From contig JAGCVZ010000011.1 in NCBI GenBank assembly GCA_017962125.1, positions 51,764 through 115,763 of the forward strand: 64,000 bases of DNA, read 5' to 3'. The DNA is from Alphaproteobacteria bacterium. GTDB lineage: Bacteria > Pseudomonadota > Alphaproteobacteria > Rs-D84. Shown piece by piece: positions 17,901-25,357 of the stretch. Positions within the stretch are counted from its first letter, which is position 1. Every line of letters starts with the position of its first letter. The notes under the pieces are model-generated. The model was not told the origin of the DNA and did no database searches. It was given only the letters and a program-made list of their open reading frames with translations. The position numbers and the translations under genes are program-made.

Positions 17901-18378
17901 ATTCCTGGGCAAGCACGTGTTGCTCGTTCAAAATCGCCATACCAACAGGTCCCGTATGCGCGCCCGACAAACAAATCACCCCATCTGCATGTGCAGCCAG
18001 TTCTTCAAAGGTTATGTACGGTCCTAAATGGTGATTTTCGCCCCGCATATACATCACACGACTAAGTTCACAAAGATTCAAATACCCAGTATGATTTTGC
18101 GCCAACAAAACAACCTTGGACAAAGACGATTCACGCAAAATTTTCGGGTCAGCCCTATGATGGTTTAGTGATATCTCAACGCCGATTATTGGCTGAATCT
18201 TCGCAGAAGGCATAACATCAGAGAATTCTGCACAACCCGACATCATATTGGTATCAGTAATCGCGCACGCGAACATAGCATTTTCTGCACACAACTTTGG
18301 AACATCTTTGACACGCAAGGTACTTGCCCCAATAGACAACCGCGTATGTGTTCTAAGATGAACAAACTGCCTTTCCAT
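14971..18378 (-). CDS. dnaE: DNA polymerase III alpha subunit
   Basis: A 1135-residue replicative polymerase catalytic subunit, close to the usual 1150. Domains in order: PHP domain (from HLRTHTRLSIGAS, about 1-280), the polymerase palm with the catalytic aspartates in PDFDVDFEP, fingers with FNKSHAIAYS, a helix-hairpin-helix region, and a C-terminal OB-fold domain (DRTNVKIAANVGSY onward). It acts in the cytoplasm with the beta clamp and proofreading subunit. It is translationally coupled to rsmH. A single perfect DnaA box lies 59 bp upstream of its start. Confidence 0.97.
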   Translation of the reverse strand: MERQFVHLRTHTRLSIGASTLRVKDVPKLCAENAMFACAITDTNMMSGCAEFSDVMPSAKIQPIIGVEISLNHHRADPKILRESSLSKVVLLAQNHTGYLNLCELSRVMYMRGENHHLGPYITFEELAAHADGVICLSGAHTGPVGMAILNEQHVLAQEYAQQFLKIFGDRFYIEIQRHGLENEIKTEPYFLEIAKTLNIPIVATNDVCFAHLSDYEAMDALGCVLEQTKVIDPERPRKSSEQYFKTTTEMCELFSDLPEAIENTVQIARRCAFFVNVHEKPLLPRFGDNFESECQMLRDMTMNGLTERLKQQNITDTEPYFDQAKYELDVIIGMGFPGYFLIVADYIDWCRKHDILTGPGRGSGAGSIVAWAMGITHVNPLKYGLLFERFLNPDRISMPDFDVDFEPTGIEQVLAYICDKYGHDSVCRIITFGSLQARGAIRDIGRVYGMPYSKSDRLSKMIPMDAKTLKEAVDTSQEIQSVLNTDSDMNKVVSIAEQLEGSFRNLGQHACGVVIGDRPTTKIAPVYRDPANPLPSCQFDGHYLESAGLIKFDFLGLETLVVLKYATKLIQKTRRINVILDEIPTDDKKTLELWQSGMTEGIFQFDAPFVQQTLRKMHPTSFLEISALNALNRPGPIAFIPQFIARMHGEEKIEYVHPKAEPILKETYGIIVYQEQVMQLTRALAGFTRGESDTVRKAMGKKKLELLAKLEVKFQEGCKKEGTLDEATAKDLWEKFKEFAKYAFNKSHAIAYSIVANQCAYLKAHYTPEFLAASMSSNMNDTDQLSLFVDDAKSNFGIEIVPPDINKSESLFTVVDGKIVYALAAIKGVGVAATDAIIAERAKGPFKNITDFAKRCAPIMNKRILEAFAKVGVLDSINPNRAEIFMNADAILSYASKSKESANSLSLFANTVEDDVSEDRLAKNLVKTAPWSFGQKLENELSALGFYISAHPLDQYRHLIERENLATSEKLAEMPDRTNVKIAANVGSYSHRKTKAGKEMLTINASDSSGSIDAIAFGDAVSTLMPIVATENAVVLCGRLSNKDDRVSVFVDSVIPLAAWVAQIAKKITLDIRNKNVLVDIKKALATLSPGRTKVVLNLYSGDKKTTLAINGGVELGKNTVADFTGLGIKVDIE

Positions 18379-18436
18379 AACAACAAGACCATAGCAAAAA
18401 AATTATGGCTCAGTCCATAACATTTTTATAATGTTT

Positions 18437-18445
18437 TTATCCACA
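18437..18445 (+). promoter_or_regulatory. Single consensus DnaA box upstream of dnaE
   Basis: The 9-mer TTATCCACA matches the DnaA box consensus exactly and lies in the intergenic region before dnaE. No second box or AT-rich unwinding element was seen close by, so an origin is unlikely; DnaA-dependent regulation of dnaE is possible but unproven. Confidence 0.35.
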
Positions 18446-18483
18446 ATACACAGTAAAAATTATTATACATAAGGCAACAAAAA

Positions 18484-18502
18484 ACGCACCATTCCGGTGC
18501 GT
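18484..18502 (-). terminator. Intrinsic terminator of the 171-residue hypothetical gene
   Basis: Stem ACGCACC/GGTGCGT with a 5-base loop (ATTCC); on the minus strand it is followed by TTTTTTG. It lies just after the stop of 18512-19027. Confidence 0.8.
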
Positions 18503-18511
18503 TTTAACAAT

Positions 18512-19027
18512 TTACTTTACATGTTGCAAAAACACATCAAATAATTTTAATCCATAATCTTGTTTTGAATCTGTGTAATGATTTCTTGCCAATTCTTCCA
18601 AAGCTTTACTCAATTGTGGATTTGTCTTTTTGGGCTGTTTCACAATATTACTAGCATAGCGTATAGAATTGAAAATTTTACTCAAAGATTGCGCTTTTTT
18701 GATATTTTCCGGTGCCCCGATTTTAATATCATCATATTGTGCTGTACGAAACACGCCATCAGGATAACCGCCGATGGCTAGCGATGCACTTTCAGACGGG
18801 CGTGGAAAAACATGGCCCCAGCTAAGAGCATAGTTTCTATTTTTGTATTTATACACATCTAATGTCACTATTTGTTCATATTGTCCAAAACTCAAACGAA
18901 CGCACATACGCGGGCGCCCAAACAAATCATGTCCTATTTCATACAAATCTTTAAAATCCGGTTTTTCAATCAATGCCTGCATTCTTGTAAGCATTTTGTT
19001 TTCATATTCAATGGTATACTCGTGCAT
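18512..19027 (-). CDS. Hypothetical protein, 171 residues
   Basis: An unrecognised soluble protein. The ATG at 19027 has AAAAGG at good spacing; the open frame continues upstream to 19147 without a ribosome binding site. No signal peptide or membrane helix is present. The central part (RMCVRLSFGQYEQIV, YALSWGHVFPRP) looks like beta strands, and the C-terminal third is helical. A terminator follows, and the EEP-family gene lies upstream on the same strand with a 120-bp gap. Confidence 0.7.
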   Translation of the reverse strand: MHEYTIEYENKMLTRMQALIEKPDFKDLYEIGHDLFGRPRMCVRLSFGQYEQIVTLDVYKYKNRNYALSWGHVFPRPSESASLAIGGYPDGVFRTAQYDDIKIGAPENIKKAQSLSKIFNSIRYASNIVKQPKKTNPQLSKALEELARNHYTDSKQDYGLKLFDVFLQHVK

Positions 19028-19147
19028 TTTTTTACCTTTTGATACATTATCCGAGCATGAGAGTAGCAGAAATCTAAAAATTGTCAATGATTTTACGTAA
19101 AACTTATAAAAATGCCATCTGTGATGTGAAATCACCAAAACACGCAA

Positions 19148-19942
19148 TTATTTTTGCACACCAATATCAAAATCTAATACCAGTGGTAAATGGTCCGAAA
19201 CATCGGTATTGATAGTCATAAAATTTTTAACCTTTATATCATCTGTAACAAAAATATAATCAACAATCATATATTTTTTATCATCGGATCTTGGGCGGGT
19301 TGTTTTCAATTTGTATTTCACAGATAAATTTGTTAGATATTGTTCCAATATCTTGATACTTTGGCTTTCCGGCAGTAGATTAAAATCACCAGCAACAATA
19401 GTTGGCATTTTATCCTTCAATAATTCCGTTATTATGAATTCTGATTGCGCAACGGTTCTGGCATCACCCAAACGTGTCAAATTCCATATTCCATGCACAT
19501 CGACAATTTTAACTTTCTTATTGTTTGGCAAACTTATAATCGCGATCAATATGCTGCGCGCCCAATCTTTTTCTTTGAAATGTGTTGCATCATATCCGAC
19601 CTTGTAATTTTCATAGTAAAATTTGTTTTCCGCGGAACATATTGGATATCTGGATAAAACCTGGGTTCCTTGTTCGACTTTGCCACCAAAATTTTCCACA
19701 ACAACACCATTGTTTGTTACACTGTTGGCAATATACAAAGGTGCAAAAAACGAGTATGGCATTTGTCTAAAAAAATAATTTGATACGTCTTCGCCGCTTC
19801 TAAACTTGGCAAAAACACTCTTTTCATGCGGCATCATACTTTCTTGCAAAGCAACAAAATCCGGAGTCAGATTATTCAATAAATCTATTACCCCTGAGGT
19901 ATTATCCTTTTTTATTGATATATTAAAACATATCAATCTCAT
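19148..19942 (-). CDS. Endonuclease/exonuclease/phosphatase (EEP) family protein
   Basis: A 264-residue protein with the EEP (DNase I-like) fold motifs. A metal-binding Glu is in FVALQES (about residue 34), the catalytic Asp-Asn pair is in VAGDFNLLP (about 190-198), and the C-terminal SDHLPLVLDF holds the catalytic His. The VDVHG stretch in between corresponds to the conserved core strand. Family members cleave phosphodiester or phosphoester bonds in DNA, lipids or inositol phosphates; the substrate here is unknown. There is no signal peptide, so it is probably cytoplasmic. It ends 120 bp before the 171-residue gene and starts 17 bp after secA on the same strand. Confidence 0.88.
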   Translation of the reverse strand: MRLICFNISIKKDNTSGVIDLLNNLTPDFVALQESMMPHEKSVFAKFRSGEDVSNYFFRQMPYSFFAPLYIANSVTNNGVVVENFGGKVEQGTQVLSRYPICSAENKFYYENYKVGYDATHFKEKDWARSILIAIISLPNNKKVKIVDVHGIWNLTRLGDARTVAQSEFIITELLKDKMPTIVAGDFNLLPESQSIKILEQYLTNLSVKYKLKTTRPRSDDKKYMIVDYIFVTDDIKVKNFMTINTDVSDHLPLVLDFDIGVQK

Positions 19943-19959
19943 TTTTGGTTATCTGTTTA

Positions 19960-22569
19960 CTATTTCAACTTACCGCAACAATGTTTATATTTTAATCCCG
20001 AACCGCACGGGCAGGGCGCATTTCGCCTTGCTTCTGCCGCCGAATTTAAAGACCGGTCATGTTCCGCACGCTGTTTTTCGGTTGCATCCACATCTGCACG
20101 CGTCAATTCCATACGCGAAATATACGCCACAGACATTATCTTAAAGTTATTTATTGTATTTTTAAATAACCCTAATGCTTCACGCTTGTATTCATACAGC
20201 GGATTTTTTTGCGCATACCCGCGAAGTCCAATTCCTGTTTGTAAATAATCCATTTGCTGTAAATGTTGTTTCCAAACAGAATCCAAAGCCCCAAGCATCA
20301 TTTGGCGCGTTGCCGCCTGCATCATCTCGGGGCCGTATTTATTTGCCTGTTGATTATAGCGTTGCATTGCCAACATCAACAATGTTTCATATGCTTTGCG
20401 TTCGTTTATTGTTTCATCTGTCTTCCAACTTTCAATATCGGTGATATCCAATGCAAATATGCGTGCCATTGAATCATGTATCCCTTTGATATTCCAATCG
20501 GCCGGCAAAGTTTTTTCTGGGATATTGTTTTCACAAATAATTTCAACGACATCGCCAATCATTTCTTTTGCCAAACCCGACAAATCTTTTGATGTCATCA
20601 AATCGTCACGCTGTTTATAAACAACACCGCGCTGTTCATTCATAACATCGTCATATTTTAGCAACTCTTTACGTGCTTCAAAATATCGTGCTTCTACACG
20701 CTTCTGGGCTTTTTCAAGTGCTTTGGTTATCCACGGATGCGTAATCGCCTCTCCTGGTTTTAGGCCAAGTGTCGTCAACATTCCGCTTAAGCGACTTGCA
20801 CCAAAAATGCGCATCAAATCATCGTCCAAGGACAAAAAGAATTTTGAATCCCCAGGATCGCCTTGACGCCCCGAACGACCCCTCAACTGATTATCAATAC
20901 GACGCGATTCATGACGCTCGGTTCCAATCACATAAAGTCCCCCCGCATCAAGAACAACTCTTTTGTTTTGTTCAATGGTATCGTAAATTTCTTTTTTCTT
21001 CTCTTCAAAATCAGGTGCATCTTTATCCAAATTTGCAATTAAATCTTCGGCGTTTCCACCAAGTTTAATATCTGTTCCACGCCCAGCCATATTTGTTGCG
21101 ATTGTAACCGCGCCCGGCACGCCAGCCTGCGCCACAATTTTTGCTTCGGATTCGTGGTGTTTTGCGTTCAAAACCGCCGGGGATATATTCAATCTCTTAC
21201 GTACAATATCAGCCAATTCTTCGGACTTTTCGATAGAAACCGTCCCGACCAAAACAGGCTGTTTCCGTTTAAGGCAATCATCTATTTGTTTTATTATCGC
21301 ATCATATTTCTCTTCCTTGTTACGATAAATTTCATCATGATGATCTACACGCGCAACTGGACGATTAGTAGGAATCGACACAACACGCAACTTATAAATT
21401 TCTTCAAATTCCGCGGCTTCGGTCATAGCGGTCCCAGTCATACCAGCAAGAGTTTCATAAAGCCTAAAAAGATTCTGATAAGAAATACTTGAAACCGTTT
21501 GGTTTTCAGGCTGAACTGCGACATGCTCTTTGGCCTCAATAGCCTGATGCAAACCACGACCAAAACGACGCCCAGACATGACACGACCCGTAAATTCATC
21601 AACAATTAAAACTTCGCCATTGCGGACGACATAATTCACATTTTTCTGAAACAAATGGTGTGCCAAAAGTGATTGTTGAATATGCATAACCAGTGCCGCA
21701 TTTTCAGGAGCATACAAATTATCACCAACCAACATCCCGGCCGCCACCAGTAAACGCGTCACAGAATCCACACCCCTTTCGGTCAAAGTAACATGGCGAT
21801 CTTTTTCATCTTTTGTATAATCATCGGGCTGTAATTGTTTTACAACATCGTCCACTTTGGCATAAAGTTCGCTAATGTCTTCTGATGGCCCAGAGATAAT
21901 AAGTGGAGTTCGCGCTTCATCAATTAAAATACTATCCACTTCATCAACGATACCAAAGAACAAAGGGCGCAACACTTGTTGCCCTTTGGAAAATTTCATA
22001 TTATCACGCAAATAATCAAAACCAAGTTCAGAATTAGTAACATAAGTTATATCGCACGCATATGCCGCACGACGTTCTTCATCCGTCATATCATGCTGAA
22101 TAATACCAACCGATAAACCCAAGAATTTATAAATTTGTCCCATCCATCGCGCATCACGTGATGCTAAATAATCATTTACCGTAACCAAGTGTGCACCCTT
22201 GCCATACAATGCCTTTAAATACAAAGCCAATGTGGCAACCAAAGTTTTTCCTTCACCGGTTTTCATTTCGGCAATTTGACCATTATTCAAAACCATACCA
22301 CCAATCAACTGAACATTAAAATGCCGCAACCCCAATGTTCGAACAGAGGCCTCACGTACCAAAGCAAATGCATCTGGCAAAACATTTTTTTCTTTTTCGC
22401 CATCACATAACCGTTTCCGCAAAACGTCAGTCTGGGCACGCAATTCCGCATCAGACATCGCATGATACTTGGGCTCAAGATCGTTTATCAACGAAACCGT
22501 TTTATCATAAGATTTCACCAATCGGTCATTTGCCGAACCCAATATTTTTTGAATTATATTCATAGACAT
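19960..22569 (-). CDS. secA: Preprotein translocase ATPase SecA
   Basis: An 869-residue SecA of standard size. The Walker A motif is in MKTGEGKTLVATL, the DEAD-like motif in VDEVDSILIDEARTP, and the second helicase domain carries TNMAGRGTDIKLGG and GRSGRQGDPG. The C-terminus ends in the zinc-binding SEC-C motif (CPCGSGLKYKHCC). SecA drives proteins through SecYEG, consistent with the many signal-peptide proteins here. The start at 22569 follows AAGGA at 5-6 bases; GTG at 22572 and ATG at 22563 are alternatives. The gene ends in TAG TAA, another tandem stop. Confidence 0.98.
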   Translation of the reverse strand: MSMNIIQKILGSANDRLVKSYDKTVSLINDLEPKYHAMSDAELRAQTDVLRKRLCDGEKEKNVLPDAFALVREASVRTLGLRHFNVQLIGGMVLNNGQIAEMKTGEGKTLVATLALYLKALYGKGAHLVTVNDYLASRDARWMGQIYKFLGLSVGIIQHDMTDEERRAAYACDITYVTNSELGFDYLRDNMKFSKGQQVLRPLFFGIVDEVDSILIDEARTPLIISGPSEDISELYAKVDDVVKQLQPDDYTKDEKDRHVTLTERGVDSVTRLLVAAGMLVGDNLYAPENAALVMHIQQSLLAHHLFQKNVNYVVRNGEVLIVDEFTGRVMSGRRFGRGLHQAIEAKEHVAVQPENQTVSSISYQNLFRLYETLAGMTGTAMTEAAEFEEIYKLRVVSIPTNRPVARVDHHDEIYRNKEEKYDAIIKQIDDCLKRKQPVLVGTVSIEKSEELADIVRKRLNISPAVLNAKHHESEAKIVAQAGVPGAVTIATNMAGRGTDIKLGGNAEDLIANLDKDAPDFEEKKKEIYDTIEQNKRVVLDAGGLYVIGTERHESRRIDNQLRGRSGRQGDPGDSKFFLSLDDDLMRIFGASRLSGMLTTLGLKPGEAITHPWITKALEKAQKRVEARYFEARKELLKYDDVMNEQRGVVYKQRDDLMTSKDLSGLAKEMIGDVVEIICENNIPEKTLPADWNIKGIHDSMARIFALDITDIESWKTDETINERKAYETLLMLAMQRYNQQANKYGPEMMQAATRQMMLGALDSVWKQHLQQMDYLQTGIGLRGYAQKNPLYEYKREALGLFKNTINNFKIMSVAYISRMELTRADVDATEKQRAEHDRSLNSAAEARRNAPCPCGSGLKYKHCCGKLK

Positions 22570-22695
22570 CACTTTTCCTTAGTTTGTTTTTTTATCGGTA
22601 TAGCAGATTTTGTGCCTTGCGGTCAAGATACTTTATGATATAATGCAACAAAACCAATAAACAAGAATCAAAAGAAAAAAAGTAGAGGGGAAAAT

Positions 22696-22911
22696 ATGAA
22701 AAAAACGGTAAAACAACTGGATTCTACAACTATCATAAGTGAGGTTTTTATGATTTCTCCGGCACAAATTGAATATATAGCCGACATTTTTACTAAAAAT
22801 TTTGCCGACATTATGAATATGCGCACGTTTTCTGGGCGAATAAACGAAATTGCGCGCGAATCGTTACGAACAGCATTAAAGTCAGCTAAAAAAATGGGCG
22901 AAACTAACTAA
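22696..22911 (+). CDS. Small hypothetical protein, 71 residues
   Basis: A short open frame with a strong AGAGGGGA box before its ATG. The product is helical and Lys/Ala-rich, with no signal peptide or membrane helix and no recognised domain. The frame ends 55 bp before the RNase P RNA. The good ribosome binding site is the main reason to call it. Confidence 0.55.
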   Translation: MKKTVKQLDSTTIISEVFMISPAQIEYIADIFTKNFADIMNMRTFSGRINEIARESLRTALKSAKKMGETN

Positions 22912-22919
22912 AAAATTAT

Positions 22920-22947
22920 TTGCAATTTTTTTTCTTTTTCCTATCAT
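22920..22947 (+). promoter_or_regulatory. Candidate sigma-70 promoter of rnpB
   Basis: TTGCAA (22920-22925), 16 bases, then TATCAT (22942-22947), placed about 15-20 bases before the predicted 5' end of RNase P RNA. Confidence 0.4.
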
Positions 22948-22962
22948 TACACCGCATAGTTG

Positions 22963-23301
22963 GATAAAGCATAGCCGTCGCGGCATCCGTGGCGGAGGAA
23001 AGTCCGGACTGCGCGGGACAGCACACCGGCCAATTACCGGGCAGAGTAATCTGACGATTAGAGCAACAGTGACGAAGCAGACGCCAAGTCTGAGTGAAAC
23101 GGGCAATCTCTGTGTGCAGCAACTTCAAATAGGTTTCCAATGATTTGTCCCGAATCGGAAACGGGTAGAGGGCTTGACACTTTGTGGTAACACTTTGTGC
23201 AGATTAATTATGCTTGCCACCCATTTGTTTGGTGTCGCACGCGCCGGAACGACACTGAATTTGGGCGGAACAGAATCCGGCTTATAATCTGGCTATGACG
23301 G
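22963..23301 (+). ncRNA. rnpB: RNase P RNA (M1 RNA), class A
   Basis: The region carries the hallmark conserved blocks of bacterial RNase P RNA: GAGGAAAGTCCGG near the 5' end and ACAGAATCCGGCTTAT near the 3' end. CATAGCC at 22970-22976 pairs with GGCTATG at 23291-23297 to close helix P1. The total length of about 335-340 bases fits the A class. The RNA is the catalytic component that removes 5' leaders from pre-tRNAs. Exact ends are estimated. An intrinsic terminator follows at once. Confidence 0.95.
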
Positions 23302-23307
23302 CAAGAC

Positions 23308-23334
23308 GTCCCCTTTTAGGGGACTTTTTTTTAT
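23308..23334 (+). terminator. Intrinsic terminator of rnpB
   Basis: GTCCCC, loop TTTTA, GGGGAC, followed by a run of eight T's. It ends close to the stop of the convergent tolA. Confidence 0.88.
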
Positions 23335-23340
23335 TTAAAA

Positions 23341-24096
23341 CTACATAACAGTGCCCTGAGCAGGATAGAAAGTAAGTTGAATTTCGCGCCATGTCTTATA
23401 TTCACTGCGCGGCAACATGTCCAAGGGTTGACAGGCGTTTATCGCCGCACGTATAGTATCTAGCACATATGCAAAACCCGCATCAGATTCCGCGCGCGAC
23501 GCACCTTCAAACCACACATCTGCAACCGTCCCATTCGTCCGCATAGTCAAATGTGCAACCGCACGTATGCCCGAAACATCGGATCTTGTAGTATCAATTA
23601 CCCAACAACGTGTCATTTTATACCGCAACGCATCAATAACAGAAACCGCAAGCCCTGTATTAAGTGATGTTGTGTTTCTATTTACACGAATAACTGTCTT
23701 TTTTACCGTAGCCGGCTTATCATCTGGCTTTTCTTCTTTTGGATTTGGTTTTTCTTCTTTTTGGGGTTTTGGTTTTTCTTCTGGCATAACTGTGGGAGTC
23801 TCAATTTCTTGTTTTACATCGGCATTCTGTTCCGGTTTCGGCTCAGGTTCCACAGTTTTTTCTTCCTTTGTTTCGTCTTTATCCGGGACATTAGTATTAT
23901 ATAACACAGATTCTTCCCCACTCACTTTTACCTGACTAAGATCTATCATCATTATCTGGATACGGTCAGGTGCGACAAAACGCTCACGTTCACCAATAAT
24001 TACATCAGCGACAAAAACCAATGCACATAACAAAACCATATGCCCCAAAATCGAAAGCCCAACGTTTTCAGATGCAAAATGATTGAATTTCGACAT
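23341..24096 (-). CDS. tolA: TolA-like envelope protein with TonB-type C-terminus
   Basis: A 251-residue bitopic protein, shorter than enterobacterial TolA. One N-terminal membrane helix (about 14-36) is followed by a Pro/Glu/Lys-rich periplasmic linker (about 70-130). The C-terminal globular domain (about 145-250, from LNTGLAVSVIDALRYKMTRCW) resembles TolA/TonB C-terminal folds. It is the last gene of the tolQRA run, separated from tolR by 3 bp. TolA links the inner-membrane TolQR motor to outer-membrane Pal and acts in envelope constriction during division. tolB and pal are not adjacent in this window. Confidence 0.88.
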   Translation of the reverse strand: MSKFNHFASENVGLSILGHMVLLCALVFVADVIIGERERFVAPDRIQIMMIDLSQVKVSGEESVLYNTNVPDKDETKEEKTVEPEPKPEQNADVKQEIETPTVMPEEKPKPQKEEKPNPKEEKPDDKPATVKKTVIRVNRNTTSLNTGLAVSVIDALRYKMTRCWVIDTTRSDVSGIRAVAHLTMRTNGTVADVWFEGASRAESDAGFAYVLDTIRAAINACQPLDMLPRSEYKTWREIQLTFYPAQGTVM

Positions 24097-24099
24097 ATC

Positions 24100-24501
24100 T
24101 TAGTTTTCCAACTTTGTTCTCAATCCAATTTTTTGGAACCCAGCAGTCTTTAATTTTCCCATAACATTCATAACCGCGCCATAATCTGCACGTTTATCCC
24201 CATTGATAACAATCGTTAAATTTGGATTTTCAGAACGCATAGCAACCGCACGCGTAACAACATCCTCCACCGGCATTTCAACCGTTCCAAGATAATACCG
24301 TCCAACAGAATCAACACTTACCTGCATTGCATGATCAGTTCCAGTAAGAACAGTTGTTCCCGCATTAGGCAAATCTAAATCAATTCCGTTTGTCATCATA
24401 GGTGTTGTTATCATAAACACCGCAAGCAACACTGTCATAACATCAATCATTGGTGTCAAAGACAATGTTGCATCAGAAACCCTGTGTCTTCTACGCGACA
24501 T
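24100..24501 (-). CDS. tolR: TolR/ExbD-family membrane protein
   Basis: A 133-residue protein with a short basic cytoplasmic N-terminus (MSRRRHR). Its single membrane helix holds the essential aspartate (Asp20 in SLTPMIDVMTVLL). A periplasmic domain follows with the family's VINGDKRADYGAVMNVM region. The aspartate is part of the proton path shared with TolQ. The start at 24501 overlaps the end of tolQ by 11 bases, so translation is probably coupled. The longer frame upstream of 24501 is in tolQ and is not used. Confidence 0.93.
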   Translation of the reverse strand: MSRRRHRVSDATLSLTPMIDVMTVLLAVFMITTPMMTNGIDLDLPNAGTTVLTGTDHAMQVSVDSVGRYYLGTVEMPVEDVVTRAVAMRSENPNLTIVINGDKRADYGAVMNVMGKLKTAGFQKIGLRTKLEN

Positions 24502-24943
24502 TTTTTTTATCCCCCAAAGTATCATACAAATCATCTGCACGCTTTGAAAAAACCTGATGTGCAATAGCCGCCGGTATTGCAACCACCAACCCAAGTGCCG
24601 TCGTTCCCAACGCAATCGCCAACCCGGGCGCAATAACACCGATACTTACAGATTGATTTGCACCAATAGAAGAAAAAGAATCCATAACCCCCCAAACAGT
24701 TCCAAAAAGTCCAATAAACGGCGAAACATATGCTACCATAGCCAAAAACCAAAGATTTTTATCAAACGGTCGAATCGCCACATCCGGATTCCCAGCCGGT
24801 TTATGCCGACGCGCATGCTGAAAAAGTCGGATTTTTTCCACAATAACCGCCCAAGACAAAACACTAAATACAACCAACACAATTGATGCAACCGCCGTAA
24901 CTACATCGGTTGTAAAAAGTTTCCACAACGAAAACGAATTCAT
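24491..24943 (-). CDS. tolQ: TolQ/ExbB-family proton channel subunit, loop-deleted
   Basis: A 150-residue protein, against about 220-240 for usual TolQ. The first membrane helix (about 12-36), the second (about 62-88, PFIGLFGTVWGVMDSF) and the third (about 100-131, APGLAIALGTTALGLVVAIPAAIAH, written here in part) are all recognisable. The conserved Thr/Gly residues that line the TolR helices are present. What is missing is most of the large cytoplasmic loop between helices 1 and 2, reduced to roughly 25 residues. The short form may still assemble with TolR; position between ybgC and tolR confirms identity. Confidence 0.9.
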   Translation of the reverse strand: MNSFSLWKLFTTDVVTAVASIVLVVFSVLSWAVIVEKIRLFQHARRHKPAGNPDVAIRPFDKNLWFLAMVAYVSPFIGLFGTVWGVMDSFSSIGANQSVSIGVIAPGLAIALGTTALGLVVAIPAAIAHQVFSKRADDLYDTLGDKKNVA

Positions 24944-24961
24944 ATTTTCCCCCTGTTTTTA

Positions 24962-25357
24962 CTATTTTTTTAACGCATTTATCAGTATATCCGGCATACA
25001 CGTCGGACGACCATTTGCATCCAAATACGCCGCTGTCCCAGTAAGTATAGCACAAATTTCACCATTTTTCACGAATTTTTGTTCGACCGAAACTGATGCC
25101 GCGCCAACCTTTAACACACGCGTTTCAACCACGAATTCATCACACAAAAACAGCGGTCGTAAATACCGAATTTGCAAATCACGAATAACCAACCCAACAT
25201 CCGCCGGATTAGGCCGTGCATTCCGCCCCAGCCAATTCATACGCGCGCGTTCCGCAATTTCAATATACCGCCCATGATACATTATGCCACCGGCATCAGT
25301 ATCCGCATACGCCACCGAAAATTTAAATTTATGCACGTCCATTACCGTATCCGCCAT
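24962..25357 (-). CDS. ybgC: YbgC-family acyl-CoA thioesterase
   Basis: A 131-residue hotdog-fold thioesterase. It has the 4HBT signature VAYADTDAGGIMYHGRYIEIAERAR with the active-site Asp near residue 20 (motif shortened here: YADTDAGGIMYHG). YbgC hydrolyses acyl-CoA or acyl-ACP thioesters and is the classical first gene of tol operons, as here, 18 bp before tolQ. Its start overlaps the end of the upstream hypothetical gene by 29 bases. Confidence 0.93.
   Translation of the reverse strand: MADTVMDVHKFKFSVAYADTDAGGIMYHGRYIEIAERARMNWLGRNARPNPADVGLVIRDLQIRYLRPLFLCDEFVVETRVLKVGAASVSVEQKFVKNGEICAILTGTAAYLDANGRPTCMPDILINALKK

Noticed and set aside
18379..18511. Replication origin at the DnaA box
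   Set aside because: Only one box and no AT-rich unwinding repeats; dnaE is not normally origin-linked.
24491..24943. Frameshifted fragment of a full-length TolQ
   Set aside because: The frame is continuous from a good start through all three helices to a stop overlapping tolR; no missing loop sequence is seen in another frame.
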